Shown here one piece after another: positions 6,473 to 12,650 of a DNA stretch of 12,650 bases; position 1 is the stretch's first letter; every line of letters starts with the position of its first letter. Where the stretch lies: assembly GCA_003566475.1 (NCBI GenBank), contig PXDE01000564.1:1-12650 (forward strand). Direction: 5' to 3'. The notes below the pieces were generated by a model, which did no database searches, was not told the DNA's origin, and saw only the letters and a program-made list of their open reading frames with translations. The translations under genes were made by a program, and so were the position numbers. Origin of the DNA: PVC group bacterium. GTDB lineage: Bacteria; Verrucomicrobiota; Kiritimatiellia; SS1-B-03-39; PXDE01.

Positions 6473-6519
6473 TCCGCGACCTCCGCCACCAGATCCACGT
6501 AGAGGCCACTATTCATCAT
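6469..6519 (-). CDS. Possible leader peptide upstream of fetA (16 codons)
   Basis: A short frame opens right after an in-frame TGA with ATG ATG and encodes MMNSGLYVDLVAEVAE, ending in a TGA that overlaps the fetA ATG as ATGA, the same junction fetA makes with fetB. The fetA Shine-Dalgarno lies inside it. The tight overlap suggests translational coupling or a regulatory leader, but the frame is short enough to arise by chance and has no obvious ribosome binding site of its own. Confidence 0.25.
   Translation of the reverse strand: MMNSGLYVDLVAEVAE
6479..6484 (-). promoter_or_regulatory. Strong Shine-Dalgarno of fetA
   Basis: GGAGGT on the minus strand, six bases upstream of the fetA ATG. It fixes the fetA start at 6472 and lies within the possible leader ORF. 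Confidence 0.7.
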
Positions 6520-6582
6520 GCCCGATCAGCATATCGAAACCCGATCGTCTGGCAAGTGTCGCACTCCCTGGGCTGGCGGATG

Positions 6583-6620
6583 GAACCCCCGTTGGGGTTC
6601 GTGCCCCGAACGGGGCCGAC
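6583..6620. repeat. Double-hairpin repeat, short copy of the element at 12525-12647
   Basis: Two hairpins abut: GAACCCC (6583-6589) with GGGGTTC (6594-6600), and GCCCCG (6603-6608) with CGGGGC (6611-6616). The + strand block TTCGTGCCCC then GGGGCCGAC (6598-6607 and 6612-6620, four bases between) also occurs on the minus strand at 12561-12538, with five bases between. That indicates a dispersed repeat family, here in the opposite orientation. It lies between the M50 protease stop and fetA and might also end the upstream transcript. Confidence 0.6.
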
Positions 6621-6642
6621 GGTGAAGGGGAGGGGACGCGGG

Positions 6643-7449
6643 TCAGCGCCGGTACGGCGGGGGGCCGACTTCGACGTCGATGTCCTCGTCGGGGGGCGGT
6701 TCCGTGAGCTCGGTCGGCCAGAACGCGCCCCAGGCCCGGGTGAGGCGCTGGAGCTGCTCGCGGTGGAGCACCATGCGGTACTCGGCCCGGGCCGCGATCA
6801 TGATGAAAATGGCGATCACCACGAGCATGAGGTTGGGGGCGAAGATGCCGTAGCTGATCATGAGGAATCCCACCACCGTCCCGATACGCATGGCCAGGCG
6901 GGTGGCCGCGACCAGGCCCATGCGCCGGGCGGCCAGGGCCCGCAGCACCCGGCCTCCGTCCATGGGGAAGCAGGGGATGAGGTTGAACAGGGCCAGCATG
7001 AGGTTGATGCCGCCGAGCATGAGGAGCAGGATGCCGGGCAGGGCGAGGCCGAACATGTAGAACCCGAGGCCGGCGCCCAGGCCGAGAACGCCCAGGATGA
7101 CGCTGACGATAGGGCCGGCGATGGCGATGATCAGCTCGTCCCGCGAGGAGGCGGGCAGGCGCTCGAGGCGGGCGATGCCGCCGATGGGCAGGAGCAGGAT
7201 GTCGCGGGTGCGGTAGCCGCGCCACTTCCCGGCCTGAGCATGGCCCAGCTCGTGGAGGGCCACGCTGGTGAACAGGCCCACCGCCCCCACCAGCCCCCCG
7301 AGGAAGCCGACCGCGCGCGGCAGGCCGGGCAGGGCATCGTTCAGCCAGCCGCCGACCTGGGCGATCAGGAAGGGCAGGAACAGCAGCAGCGACCAGTGGA
7401 TCCGCAGCGGGATCCCCAGCGGCCGGAACCAGGCCGGGGAGGGGCTCAT
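6643..7449 (-). CDS. Site-2 protease family (M50) intramembrane metalloprotease
   Basis: 268-residue polytopic membrane protein. The zinc-binding HELGH is at 66-70 within a hydrophobic segment, and the second active-site motif NLIPCFPMDGGR is at 156-167, where Asp164 should be the third zinc ligand. Between them lies the usual loop with LLPIGGIARLE (86-96). Further hydrophobic stretches at about 17-32, 46-65, 105-130, 132-156, and 188-221 fit the compact bacterial S2P type (SpoIVFB / Rip3-like core) without a PDZ or CBS domain. A roughly 40-residue charged, Pro-rich C terminus follows. The ATG at 7449 gives the family N terminus (MSPSPAWFRPLGIPLRIHWS); the frame's longer extension would overlap the TPR gene. 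It starts ten bases after the TPR gene stop, so the two are probably co-transcribed. Its substrate is unknown. Confidence 0.9.
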   Translation of the reverse strand: MSPSPAWFRPLGIPLRIHWSLLLFLPFLIAQVGGWLNDALPGLPRAVGFLGGLVGAVGLFTSVALHELGHAQAGKWRGYRTRDILLLPIGGIARLERLPASSRDELIIAIAGPIVSVILGVLGLGAGLGFYMFGLALPGILLLMLGGINLMLALFNLIPCFPMDGGRVLRALAARRMGLVAATRLAMRIGTVVGFLMISYGIFAPNLMLVVIAIFIMIAARAEYRMVLHREQLQRLTRAWGAFWPTELTEPPPDEDIDVEVGPPPYRR

Positions 7450-7459
7450 GACCGGCCCA

Positions 7460-9736
7460 TCAGGGGCCGTCCCCGTTGGCGGGTTCGTGGTCGGCCGGGG
7501 CGTCGTCCGGCCGCTCCGGTTCGGGCTCCGTGTCGTCCTGGCCGTTCTCCTCGTCGTCCGCCGCGTCGGCGGGCTCGGGCGTCGGGGTCGGTTCCGCATC
7601 GTCCCTGTCGGGGCGGGTTTCCTTTTGGGGCGGCTGGGTGTCCGCGTCGTCCGGGCCGGCATCCTTCTCCTGGGCCGCCTTGATCTCCGCGCGGAGCGCG
7701 GCCACGTCGACCCCGGCCTCGGTCAGCTTCGCCTCCAGCTCCTCGCGGTCGTCGAGGTCGTAGCCCAGCGATTTCTTCCAGATCTCGACCGCCTCCTCCT
7801 CGCGACCCAGCTTGTGCAGCACGTCGCCGTAGTGCTCGGAGACGACGGGGTCGTCGCTCATCATGTCGTAGGCCCGGCGGAGCAGGGGGTAGGCCTCCTC
7901 GTAGTCGCCCCGCATGAAATAGATCCAGCCTTTGGTGTCGATGTAGGCGGCGCTGTCGGGCTCGTGCTGGAGGGCGATGTCGACCAGCCGCATGGCCTCG
8001 TCCAGGTGCAGGCCCCGCTCCGCCCACATGTAGGCCAGGTAGTTGGCGGCGAGGTGATGCTCGGGATCCATCTCGAGCACCCGTTTGAACAGGGCCTCGG
8101 CCTGCTCGATCCTCTTGGCCCGCTCCGAGGCCGCGCCGTACATGAACAGGAAGCGCTCGGTGAGGATGGCCCCGGGGTCGGCGGATTCCCGGGCCAGGCG
8201 CTCGGCCGCCTCGTAGAGGGGCAGCGATTCCTCGTGCTTCTCCTGGAAATGGTAGTACGTGGCCAGCACCGCCTTCAGTCGGGCGTCGGCCGCGTAGAGT
8301 TCGCCCAGGGCGTCGAGCACGGCCCGGTACCGTTCCGGGCGCTCGAGATCCTTCCGGGTGGCGTACTGGACGAACACCTCGAGCTGCTCGGGGTTGCGGC
8401 TGAACGCCTCGGCGGCGAGGGACCGGGCCCGCGCCTCCTGACCCGCCTCCAGGGCGGCCACCGCGTAGCTGGCGTGGAAGGCCGGGGAGGTCGGCCCCTC
8501 GGCCCCGCCCGCGATCAGGCGCTCGGCCTTCCCGAACCACTCGTAGGCCTGGGCGAACCCTTCCCGGGTGAGTTCCACGTAGGCCAGGGTCTCCACCAGC
8601 CGAAGGTCGCCCGGGAAGGCGCGGATGCCGCGCTGGAGGGTGGCCACCGCCGCGTCCGGATCGTCGTCGAGCTGGAGCAGGGCCAGGCGCAGGGCGGACG
8701 TCGCGTCGGCGCCAGGAGCTTCGGCGGCCAGGGCGAACGCCTGGAGGGCCTTCTCGCGGTTCTCCAGCTTGAGGTGGAGTTCGCCCAGGAACTGATGGAC
8801 CTGGGATCGGGCGCCGGGCCGGGCCGCCAGCACCTCCAGCGTCTCCACGGCCTTCTCCTCCTCGCCGAGGGCGAGAAACCCGGCGGCCATCCGTTCCCGG
8901 ATCCGCGGGTCGGCCGCCCCCAGGGCCTCGATCCGCTCGAACACGGCCACCGCGCCCGCCATGTCCTGGGCCTGCATGTTCAGCTCGGCCAGGCGGCGGA
9001 GGGCGAGGACGTTGTCCGGCTCCTCCTCGACCAGACGCTCCAGCACCTCGATGGTCCGCCCCCGCAGCCGGGCCTGCTCCTCGGTCCGGGTCTCCGCCGC
9101 CGTCCGGCGGAGGTAGAGGTCGGCCAGCATGCGGTAGAGCACGCCCGGCTCCAGGGCCTGGCGGCTCCCCGTCTCCAGGGCCTCGATCGCCTCGTCCTCG
9201 CGTCCGGTGGCGGCCAGCACCGCCCCGAGCTGGGCGTGCGCCTCGGTGCGGCCGGGGTCGAGCTGCACGATCAGCTCCAGCACCTCGCGGGCCTTGGCCT
9301 GGTTCTGGGTCGCCCCGTAGATCTGGGCCAGCCAGGTGAGCACCTGGGTGTTCTGGGGATGGTCCCGGCGGAGCGACTCCATGAGGGCGATCGCGTCGGA
9401 CGCGCGCTGGCGCCGGAGCTTCACCACCGACTGCCGGAACACCGCCTCCAGGTGGGAGGGATCGTGCTCCTGCACCTTGCGGTAGGCCGCCTCGGCCTCC
9501 TCCCAGCGGCTTCCCCACTCGTGGACCAGCCCCTGCGCGTACCAGGCCAGAGCCCGGGGGTCGGGCATGGGCGAGACCTCGGGGGCCACGCGGTCCGAGG
9601 GCACGCGCTCCCGCCGGGGGCGGGGCGCGGTGGCGCAGCCGGCCACCATCAGCGCCGCCAGCGCCCACACCCCGACGGCCCGTCTCCAAGGGGGACGCGA
9701 CGGAACACGGGGGGACGGGACCGGACGGTCCGCGAT
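7460..9736 (-). CDS. Large TPR-repeat lipoprotein
   Basis: Approximately 750-residue protein. The N terminus has a lipoprotein signal: WRR, then hydrophobic AVGVWALAALMVAGC with lipobox MVAGC, so it is probably anchored in a membrane facing the periplasm or envelope. The body is a run of about 14 or more tetratricopeptide repeats, typified by the last ones (EAMRLVDIALQHEPDSAAYI, KGWIYFMRGDYEEAYPLLRR, EHYGDVLHKLGREEEAVEIW), a segment widely shared among bacterial TPR proteins. The C-terminal ~75 residues are acidic and Pro-rich, likely disordered. The start is unclear: no ATG, GTG or TTG lies between the COX24-like gene and the RR of the signal peptide. I mark the in-frame ATC at 9736, which has AGGT five bases upstream; GTG 9670, or GTG 9838 and TTG 9844 inside the upstream gene, are alternatives. 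TPR proteins scaffold complexes; partner unknown. Confidence 0.85.
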   Translation of the reverse strand: MADRPVPSPRVPSRPPWRRAVGVWALAALMVAGCATAPRPRRERVPSDRVAPEVSPMPDPRALAWYAQGLVHEWGSRWEEAEAAYRKVQEHDPSHLEAVFRQSVVKLRRQRASDAIALMESLRRDHPQNTQVLTWLAQIYGATQNQAKAREVLELIVQLDPGRTEAHAQLGAVLAATGREDEAIEALETGSRQALEPGVLYRMLADLYLRRTAAETRTEEQARLRGRTIEVLERLVEEEPDNVLALRRLAELNMQAQDMAGAVAVFERIEALGAADPRIRERMAAGFLALGEEEKAVETLEVLAARPGARSQVHQFLGELHLKLENREKALQAFALAAEAPGADATSALRLALLQLDDDPDAAVATLQRGIRAFPGDLRLVETLAYVELTREGFAQAYEWFGKAERLIAGGAEGPTSPAFHASYAVAALEAGQEARARSLAAEAFSRNPEQLEVFVQYATRKDLERPERYRAVLDALGELYAADARLKAVLATYYHFQEKHEESLPLYEAAERLARESADPGAILTERFLFMYGAASERAKRIEQAEALFKRVLEMDPEHHLAANYLAYMWAERGLHLDEAMRLVDIALQHEPDSAAYIDTKGWIYFMRGDYEEAYPLLRRAYDMMSDDPVVSEHYGDVLHKLGREEEAVEIWKKSLGYDLDDREELEAKLTEAGVDVAALRAEIKAAQEKDAGPDDADTQPPQKETRPDRDDAEPTPTPEPADAADDEENGQDDTEPEPERPDDAPADHEPANGDGP

Positions 9737-9743
9737 GCCGGAC

Positions 9744-9833
9744 CTACTTCTTCTTGTGGCGCAGCGTGCGGCGCCGCTTGCGCCGCTTGTGCTTGGCCAT
9801 CTTGCGCTTACGCCATTTCTTGATGGTGCCCAT
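9744..9833 (-). CDS. AURKAIP1/COX24-like small basic protein, putative ribosomal protein
   Basis: A 29-residue protein, almost half Lys and Arg, reading MGTIKKWRKRKMAKHKRRKR and ending RRRTLRHKKK. The K-K-x-R-K-x-K-M-x-K-x-K-x-K order matches the C-terminal AURKAIP1/COX24 motif, found in mitochondrial ribosomal protein mS38 and in small bacterial ribosome-associated proteins such as mycobacterial bS22. A Shine-Dalgarno (GGGAG) is four bases before the ATG at 9833. It follows hisG by 69 bases and ends just before the TPR lipoprotein. It is far too short for ordinary gene callers. Ribosomal location is inferred from relatives; the protein itself is clearly coding by its composition and ribosome binding site. 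Confidence 0.75.
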   Translation of the reverse strand: MGTIKKWRKRKMAKHKRRKRRRTLRHKKK

Positions 9834-9902
9834 TGCACTCCCAATTCCGGGGTCGTTCCGGCCGGGGCCGGAGGGTTCGTCGCTCCCCGGGTGTGTGTTG
9901 AC

Positions 9903-10778
9903 TCAGGGAACGACCTTGTTCAGAGGAAGTTCCACTATACCTTCCGCGCCGAGCGCTTTCAATCGCGGGATCAGATCCCGCACCTGGCGCTCCTCGACCA
10001 CCGACTCCACCGAGAACCAGGGGTCGGACGAGCTCAGCCGGTTCACCGTGGGGGCATGGAGGGCGGGCAGCAGGGCCGTCACCTCGTCCAGCCGGGCCTC
10101 GGGGGTGTTGAGCTTGAGCAGCACCCGGGTCTCCGCCGTCAGCGCCCCCTGGATGAGCACCGCGAGCTGGGCGATCTTCTCCCGCTTCCACGGATCCCGC
10201 ATGGCCGCCTTGTTCGCGATGAGCCGGGTGGTGGACTGGATGACCTCGTCGAGCACCCGCAGCCCATTCGCCCGCAGGGAGCTGCCGGTCTCCGTGATGT
10301 CCACGATCGCGTCCACCAGTTCCGGGCACTTCACCTCGGTCGCGCCCCACGAGAACTCGACCTTCGCCTCGATGCCATGCCGCTCCAGATAGGCCCGGGC
10401 GATGCCCACCGCCTCGGTGGCGATGCGCCTGCCCTGCAGATCCCCGGGCTTCCGGATGTCGGAATCCTGGGGCACGGCCACCACCCAGCGCACGGGCCGC
10501 AGTCCCTGCTTGGCGTAGATCAGTTCGGCCACCTCCTCCACATCCGACCCGTTCTCGAACACCCAGTCGTATCCGGTGATGCCCACATCGAGCGCCCCCA
10601 TCTCCACATAGCGGCTGATCTCCTGGGCCCGGATCAGCCGGCACGCGATCTCCTCGTCGTCGATGGTCGGCACATAGGACCGGTCCGAGGCCCGGATCCG
10701 GTAGCCGGCCTTCTGCATGAGGGTGACGGTCGCCTCCTGGAGGCTGCCTTTGGGGAGTCCGAGCACAAGCTGAGCCAT
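9903..10778 (-). CDS. hisG: ATP phosphoribosyltransferase, long form (HisG)
   Basis: 291-residue enzyme for the first step of histidine synthesis: ATP plus PRPP gives phosphoribosyl-ATP. Residues 7-13 (GLPKGSL) and 64-71 (DVGITGYD) belong to the ATP-binding part. The PRPP loop is DAIVDITETGSSLRAN (156-171). A C-terminal regulatory domain (about 215-291), with a serine-rich turn and a VEERQV segment, marks it as the long form, which is feedback-inhibited by histidine and needs no HisZ. The ATG at 10778 (MAQLVLGLPKGSL) is the family start; the frame's extension upstream has no family match. No other his gene is in the window. The COX24-like and TPR genes follow on the same strand. Confidence 0.97.
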   Translation of the reverse strand: MAQLVLGLPKGSLQEATVTLMQKAGYRIRASDRSYVPTIDDEEIACRLIRAQEISRYVEMGALDVGITGYDWVFENGSDVEEVAELIYAKQGLRPVRWVVAVPQDSDIRKPGDLQGRRIATEAVGIARAYLERHGIEAKVEFSWGATEVKCPELVDAIVDITETGSSLRANGLRVLDEVIQSTTRLIANKAAMRDPWKREKIAQLAVLIQGALTAETRVLLKLNTPEARLDEVTALLPALHAPTVNRLSSSDPWFSVESVVEERQVRDLIPRLKALGAEGIVELPLNKVVP

Positions 10779-10899
10779 AGGTCCGAAACGCGTACAGGAT
10801 GAGGGGGCAGGGCGAGAAAGGCGGGGACCATAGCGGAGCCGGCCCCCCTCGGGCAAGCCTGGGATTTACGCCCCCGCTCCAGCCGTCCTTCCGGTCCGT

Positions 10900-11829
10900 T
10901 CAGACGCGGGCGGCGGCGAGCGGCGAAGGACGACGGGCCGAAGGGCTTCCCATCCCTGCCGTGACCGTTCGCATCGCCCGGCCGTAATCCTCGAGGGCAG
11001 CATCCACGCCTCGGGGGTCCAGCAGGAGGCCGGTTCCCACCAGAGCCGCATGGTACCCCAGTTCGGCGACCTGCGGGATGTTCTTGGGCCCCATGCCACT
11101 CTCCGCCACTTTGACACAGTCGAGGTGGAGATCCCGAATCCCCTGAAACCCGCCGAGTTTGGTGGTGAAGTCCGGGGTCGCAATGCCCACGCGCTGCAAC
11201 GCCGCCTTGGCGTTGCGGGCCAGCCAGTATCGCTTTCCGCTGGACATGAAGTCGCGGGAGTTGATCCCCACCACCCTGGCCCCCGAGGGAATGCATCCGA
11301 AATCGTGAAGCCCACGGGTCTCGACGAGCACATCAAGCCCGAGTTCTGTCGCGAGGTCATGCAGGGCCTGCATGCGGTTCTGGGGCAGAAGCTGGCACAT
11401 CAGCAGGACGGCGTCCGCGCCCATGGCCCTGGCCTCGTGGATCTGGTACTCGGTCTCGATGAAATCCTTGCGGAGGATCGGCTTGGTAATGCTCGCCCGG
11501 AACCGTGCGAAATCATCCACGGACAGGCCGAAATCCGCCTCCTGGGTGAGGATGGAGACCGCCCGTACCACAGGCGAGGCCTCGTAGGCGCCTGGGGCCT
11601 GCTCGACATTCTCCCTCCGCATGCTGCCCTTGCTCGGGGATCGGTACTTGATCTCGGCGATAAGGCCGAACGGCCCCGCCTCAAGGGTCGCGGCGAATCC
11701 CCGGGGCGGAGGGAGGTCGGCGCTCCGTCGGATCAGCTCCGATTCGGGAATCATTCCCTTCCTCGCGTCGGTCTCGCGCCGGGCATGGGCGGCACACCGC
11801 TCCAGCACGTGCTTTGAGGGTCGGTCCAT
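10900..11829 (-). CDS. trpC: Indole-3-glycerol phosphate synthase, divergent TrpC
   Basis: 309-residue TIM-barrel enzyme that closes the indole ring in tryptophan synthesis. The active-site residues are in place: E59 and K61 in AEIKYRSPSKG (58-68), K121 in LRKDF (119-123), E170 in VLVET, N190 in GINSRD, ESG at 243-245 and the phosphate-binding GTGLLL (265-270). It is odd in two ways: N190 to E243 spans 53 residues where E. coli TrpC has about 32, giving roughly 20 extra residues near strand 7, and a Ser/Ala/Arg-rich tail of about 20 residues follows the barrel. The usual length is about 255-270. The ATG at 11829 is chosen over the TTG at 11835. Its start lies two bases beyond the stop of the upstream small gene, suggesting coupling. 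No trpD, trpF or trpA is adjacent. The function is fairly sure despite divergence. Confidence 0.9.
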   Translation of the reverse strand: MDRPSKHVLERCAAHARRETDARKGMIPESELIRRSADLPPPRGFAATLEAGPFGLIAEIKYRSPSKGSMRRENVEQAPGAYEASPVVRAVSILTQEADFGLSVDDFARFRASITKPILRKDFIETEYQIHEARAMGADAVLLMCQLLPQNRMQALHDLATELGLDVLVETRGLHDFGCIPSGARVVGINSRDFMSSGKRYWLARNAKAALQRVGIATPDFTTKLGGFQGIRDLHLDCVKVAESGMGPKNIPQVAELGYHAALVGTGLLLDPRGVDAALEDYGRAMRTVTAGMGSPSARRPSPLAAARV

Positions 11830-11831
11830 GA

Positions 11832-12065
11832 TCAATAGGCTCCCAAGGTTCGGACTTCCTTGGCCTGGTCCGGGAAACGGAACGTCCAGTCGTCGTCAAA
11901 ACAGGCCAACGTAAGCGGAGGCCGGTGTGAAATCAAGACACCATGGTCATCGAGGGACTCGACGTCCGCGTCACCAAGCCCCTCGTAGCAGATGACCACC
12001 TCGCGCGGAGGAATGCCTTCCGCGCGGGCGATGTCCGCGACTTTCTTCAAGTCTAGTTCCGGCAT
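11832..12065 (-). CDS. Uncharacterised small acidic protein coupled to trpC
   Basis: I do not recognise this family. From the ATG at 12065 it is 77 residues, beginning MPELDLKKVADIARAEGIPP and ending RFPDQAKEVRTLGAY. The first 25 residues look helical; the rest is rich in Asp and hydrophobics (EVVICYEG, LISHRPPLTLACFDDDWTF) like a small alpha/beta fold. Its TGA ends two bases before the trpC ATG, so the two are likely translated together. In-frame alternatives are ATG 12140 and GTG 12194; the latter would overlap the remnant gene upstream. No start has a convincing Shine-Dalgarno. A role linked to tryptophan synthesis is only suggested by the coupling. Confidence 0.6.
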   Translation of the reverse strand: MPELDLKKVADIARAEGIPPREVVICYEGLGDADVESLDDHGVLISHRPPLTLACFDDDWTFRFPDQAKEVRTLGAY

Positions 12066-12162
12066 AACGGGCGGATTCCACTTCCCGGGCAGGGAACACG
12101 GTGAATCTTCGAGGGAACGTGCCACGAACCCCATGTCCATGGCAACCCCGTAGCGACCGTCC

Positions 12163-12490
12163 CTACCGTTCCATGAGCACGGCAAAGAACCCACTGTTGA
12201 CAGGGCCCCGGGGCTGGAGGGCGTGGAGGGCGCCGAACTGGACGTCGCCCTGCTCGCGGATCCGGCCTCCCACCACGATCCGGCTCCGGTTGCGCACGGA
12301 GCGGATGTCGGCGGCCATGGTCCGGCCGCCGGGGTCCATGCGGGTCATCACCGGCCGTCCGTCCATGCCCGGGGCCAGGAGGAGCACATAGCTCCCAGGG
12401 GTGGCCTGCCCCGGCGTCGTGGGACGGAGGTCCTCGTCCGCCTCCGCGATGTCCAGAGCCTGGAAAGGCCCTTGGTTCCGCGCTTGAACC
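12163..12490 (-). pseudogene. 3' remnant of an unidentified gene
   Basis: A frame with coding-like composition runs from just after a TAG (12493-12491) to a TAG at 12165-12163. Its first canonical start is a GTG at 12387, yet about 34 residues upstream of it (including FQALDIAEADEDLRPTTPGQ and ATPGSYVLLLAPGMDG) continue the same protein-like pattern. The end, VQFGALHALQPRGPVNSGFF then AVLMER, looks like the finish of a beta-rich domain. The upstream side meets a five-hairpin repeat, so the gene was probably truncated. I recognise no family. A short intact gene from GTG 12387 (74 residues) is the alternative. Confidence 0.45.
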
Positions 12491-12524
12491 TAAATCCGGC
12501 AGTTGCCACAGATCAGACCTGCTG

Positions 12525-12647
12525 CGACCCCTCCGGGGTCGGCCCCTTTCTGGGGCACGAAGTCCGGGGGTGTCGCTCCGCTTACCCCCGGCTAATGGCC
12601 GGCACCCCTACGGGGTGGCAGGGACACATGCGACCCCGGAGGGGTCG
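12525..12647. repeat. Five-hairpin palindromic repeat element
   Basis: Five GC hairpins in 123 bases: CGACCCC/GGGGTCG (12525-12531, 12535-12541); GCCCC/GGGGC (12542-12546, 12552-12556); CCGGGGGT/ACCCCCGG (12564-12571, 12584-12591); CACCCC/GGGGTG (12603-12608, 12612-12617); CGACCCC/GGGGTCG (12631-12637, 12641-12647). The outer two have loops TCC and GGA, so the ends are inverted copies of each other. There is no open reading frame through it. It may extend past the window edge. The pattern is that of a dispersed extragenic palindromic element; no transposase is visible nearby. Bases 12491-12524 show nothing else. Confidence 0.75.
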
Positions 12648-12650
12648 AAG

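Noticed and set aside
7268..9823. 851-codon plus-strand open frame opposite the TPR gene
   Set aside because: Composition (Leu, Gly, Val, Arg repeats) mirrors the antisense of a TPR protein; no ribosome binding site or domain.
12163..12387. Intact 74-residue gene starting at GTG 12387
   Set aside because: Protein-like sequence continues upstream of the GTG in the same frame, so a truncated remnant is more likely; kept as the alternative reading.

Overview
The window is a GC-rich bacterial chromosome segment made of housekeeping genes plus a small accessory module. An ssrA gene, long-form HisG, TrpB2-type tryptophan synthase, RF3 and a tiny AURKAIP1/COX24-like basic protein all point to a bacterium. 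The high GC, the heptamer tandem repeats and the GACCCC...GGGGTC multi-hairpin repeats resemble what I remember of PVC-type or other uncultured candidate phyla. That placement is a weak inference; nothing in the window fixes the phylum.

Layout. Bases 1-625 (+) are the 3' half of a TrpB2-type trpB gene, followed within six bases by a nine-unit G-rich heptamer array. Bases 865-2519 (+) form a two-gene operon: an XRE/ImmA-type metalloprotease and a DUF4411 PIN-like protein joined by a TAATG stop/start overlap. It looks like a type II toxin-antitoxin module, and inverted repeats overlap its likely promoter. Bases 2535-4115 (-) are prfC (RF3), convergent with the module and with a plausible sigma70 promoter. 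Bases 4116-4642 hold no gene but contain several heptamer repeat families and two strong hairpins. Bases 4643-4994 (-) are ssrA (tmRNA), only 21 bases after the stop of a fetAB-like ABC transporter (5016-6472, -). A possible 16-residue leader ORF overlaps the fetA start. Bases 6583-6620 hold a short hairpin repeat.

Bases 6643-9736 (-) are a site-2-protease-family membrane protein and, upstream of it, a large TPR lipoprotein. They are preceded by a 29-codon AURKAIP1/COX24-like gene (9744-9833) and hisG (9903-10778). Bases 10900-12065 (-) are an unusual TrpC and a small uncharacterised protein whose stop lies two bases before the trpC start. Bases 12163-12490 look like the 3' remnant of a gene whose 5' side is lost beside a five-hairpin repetitive element (12525-12647). 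Part of that element is shared with the repeat at 6583-6620.

How the genes fit together. RF3 and tmRNA both act on ribosomes (release-factor recycling and ribosome rescue) and are neighbours. FetA and FetB should form one ABC transporter. HisG, TrpB2 and TrpC are biosynthetic genes lying outside complete his or trp operons. I see no CRISPR array, tRNA, insertion sequence or prophage. The best candidates for something new are the dispersed multi-hairpin repeat family, the XRE-ImmA/DUF4411 module with its operator-like repeats, the heptamer arrays, and the fetA leader ORF.
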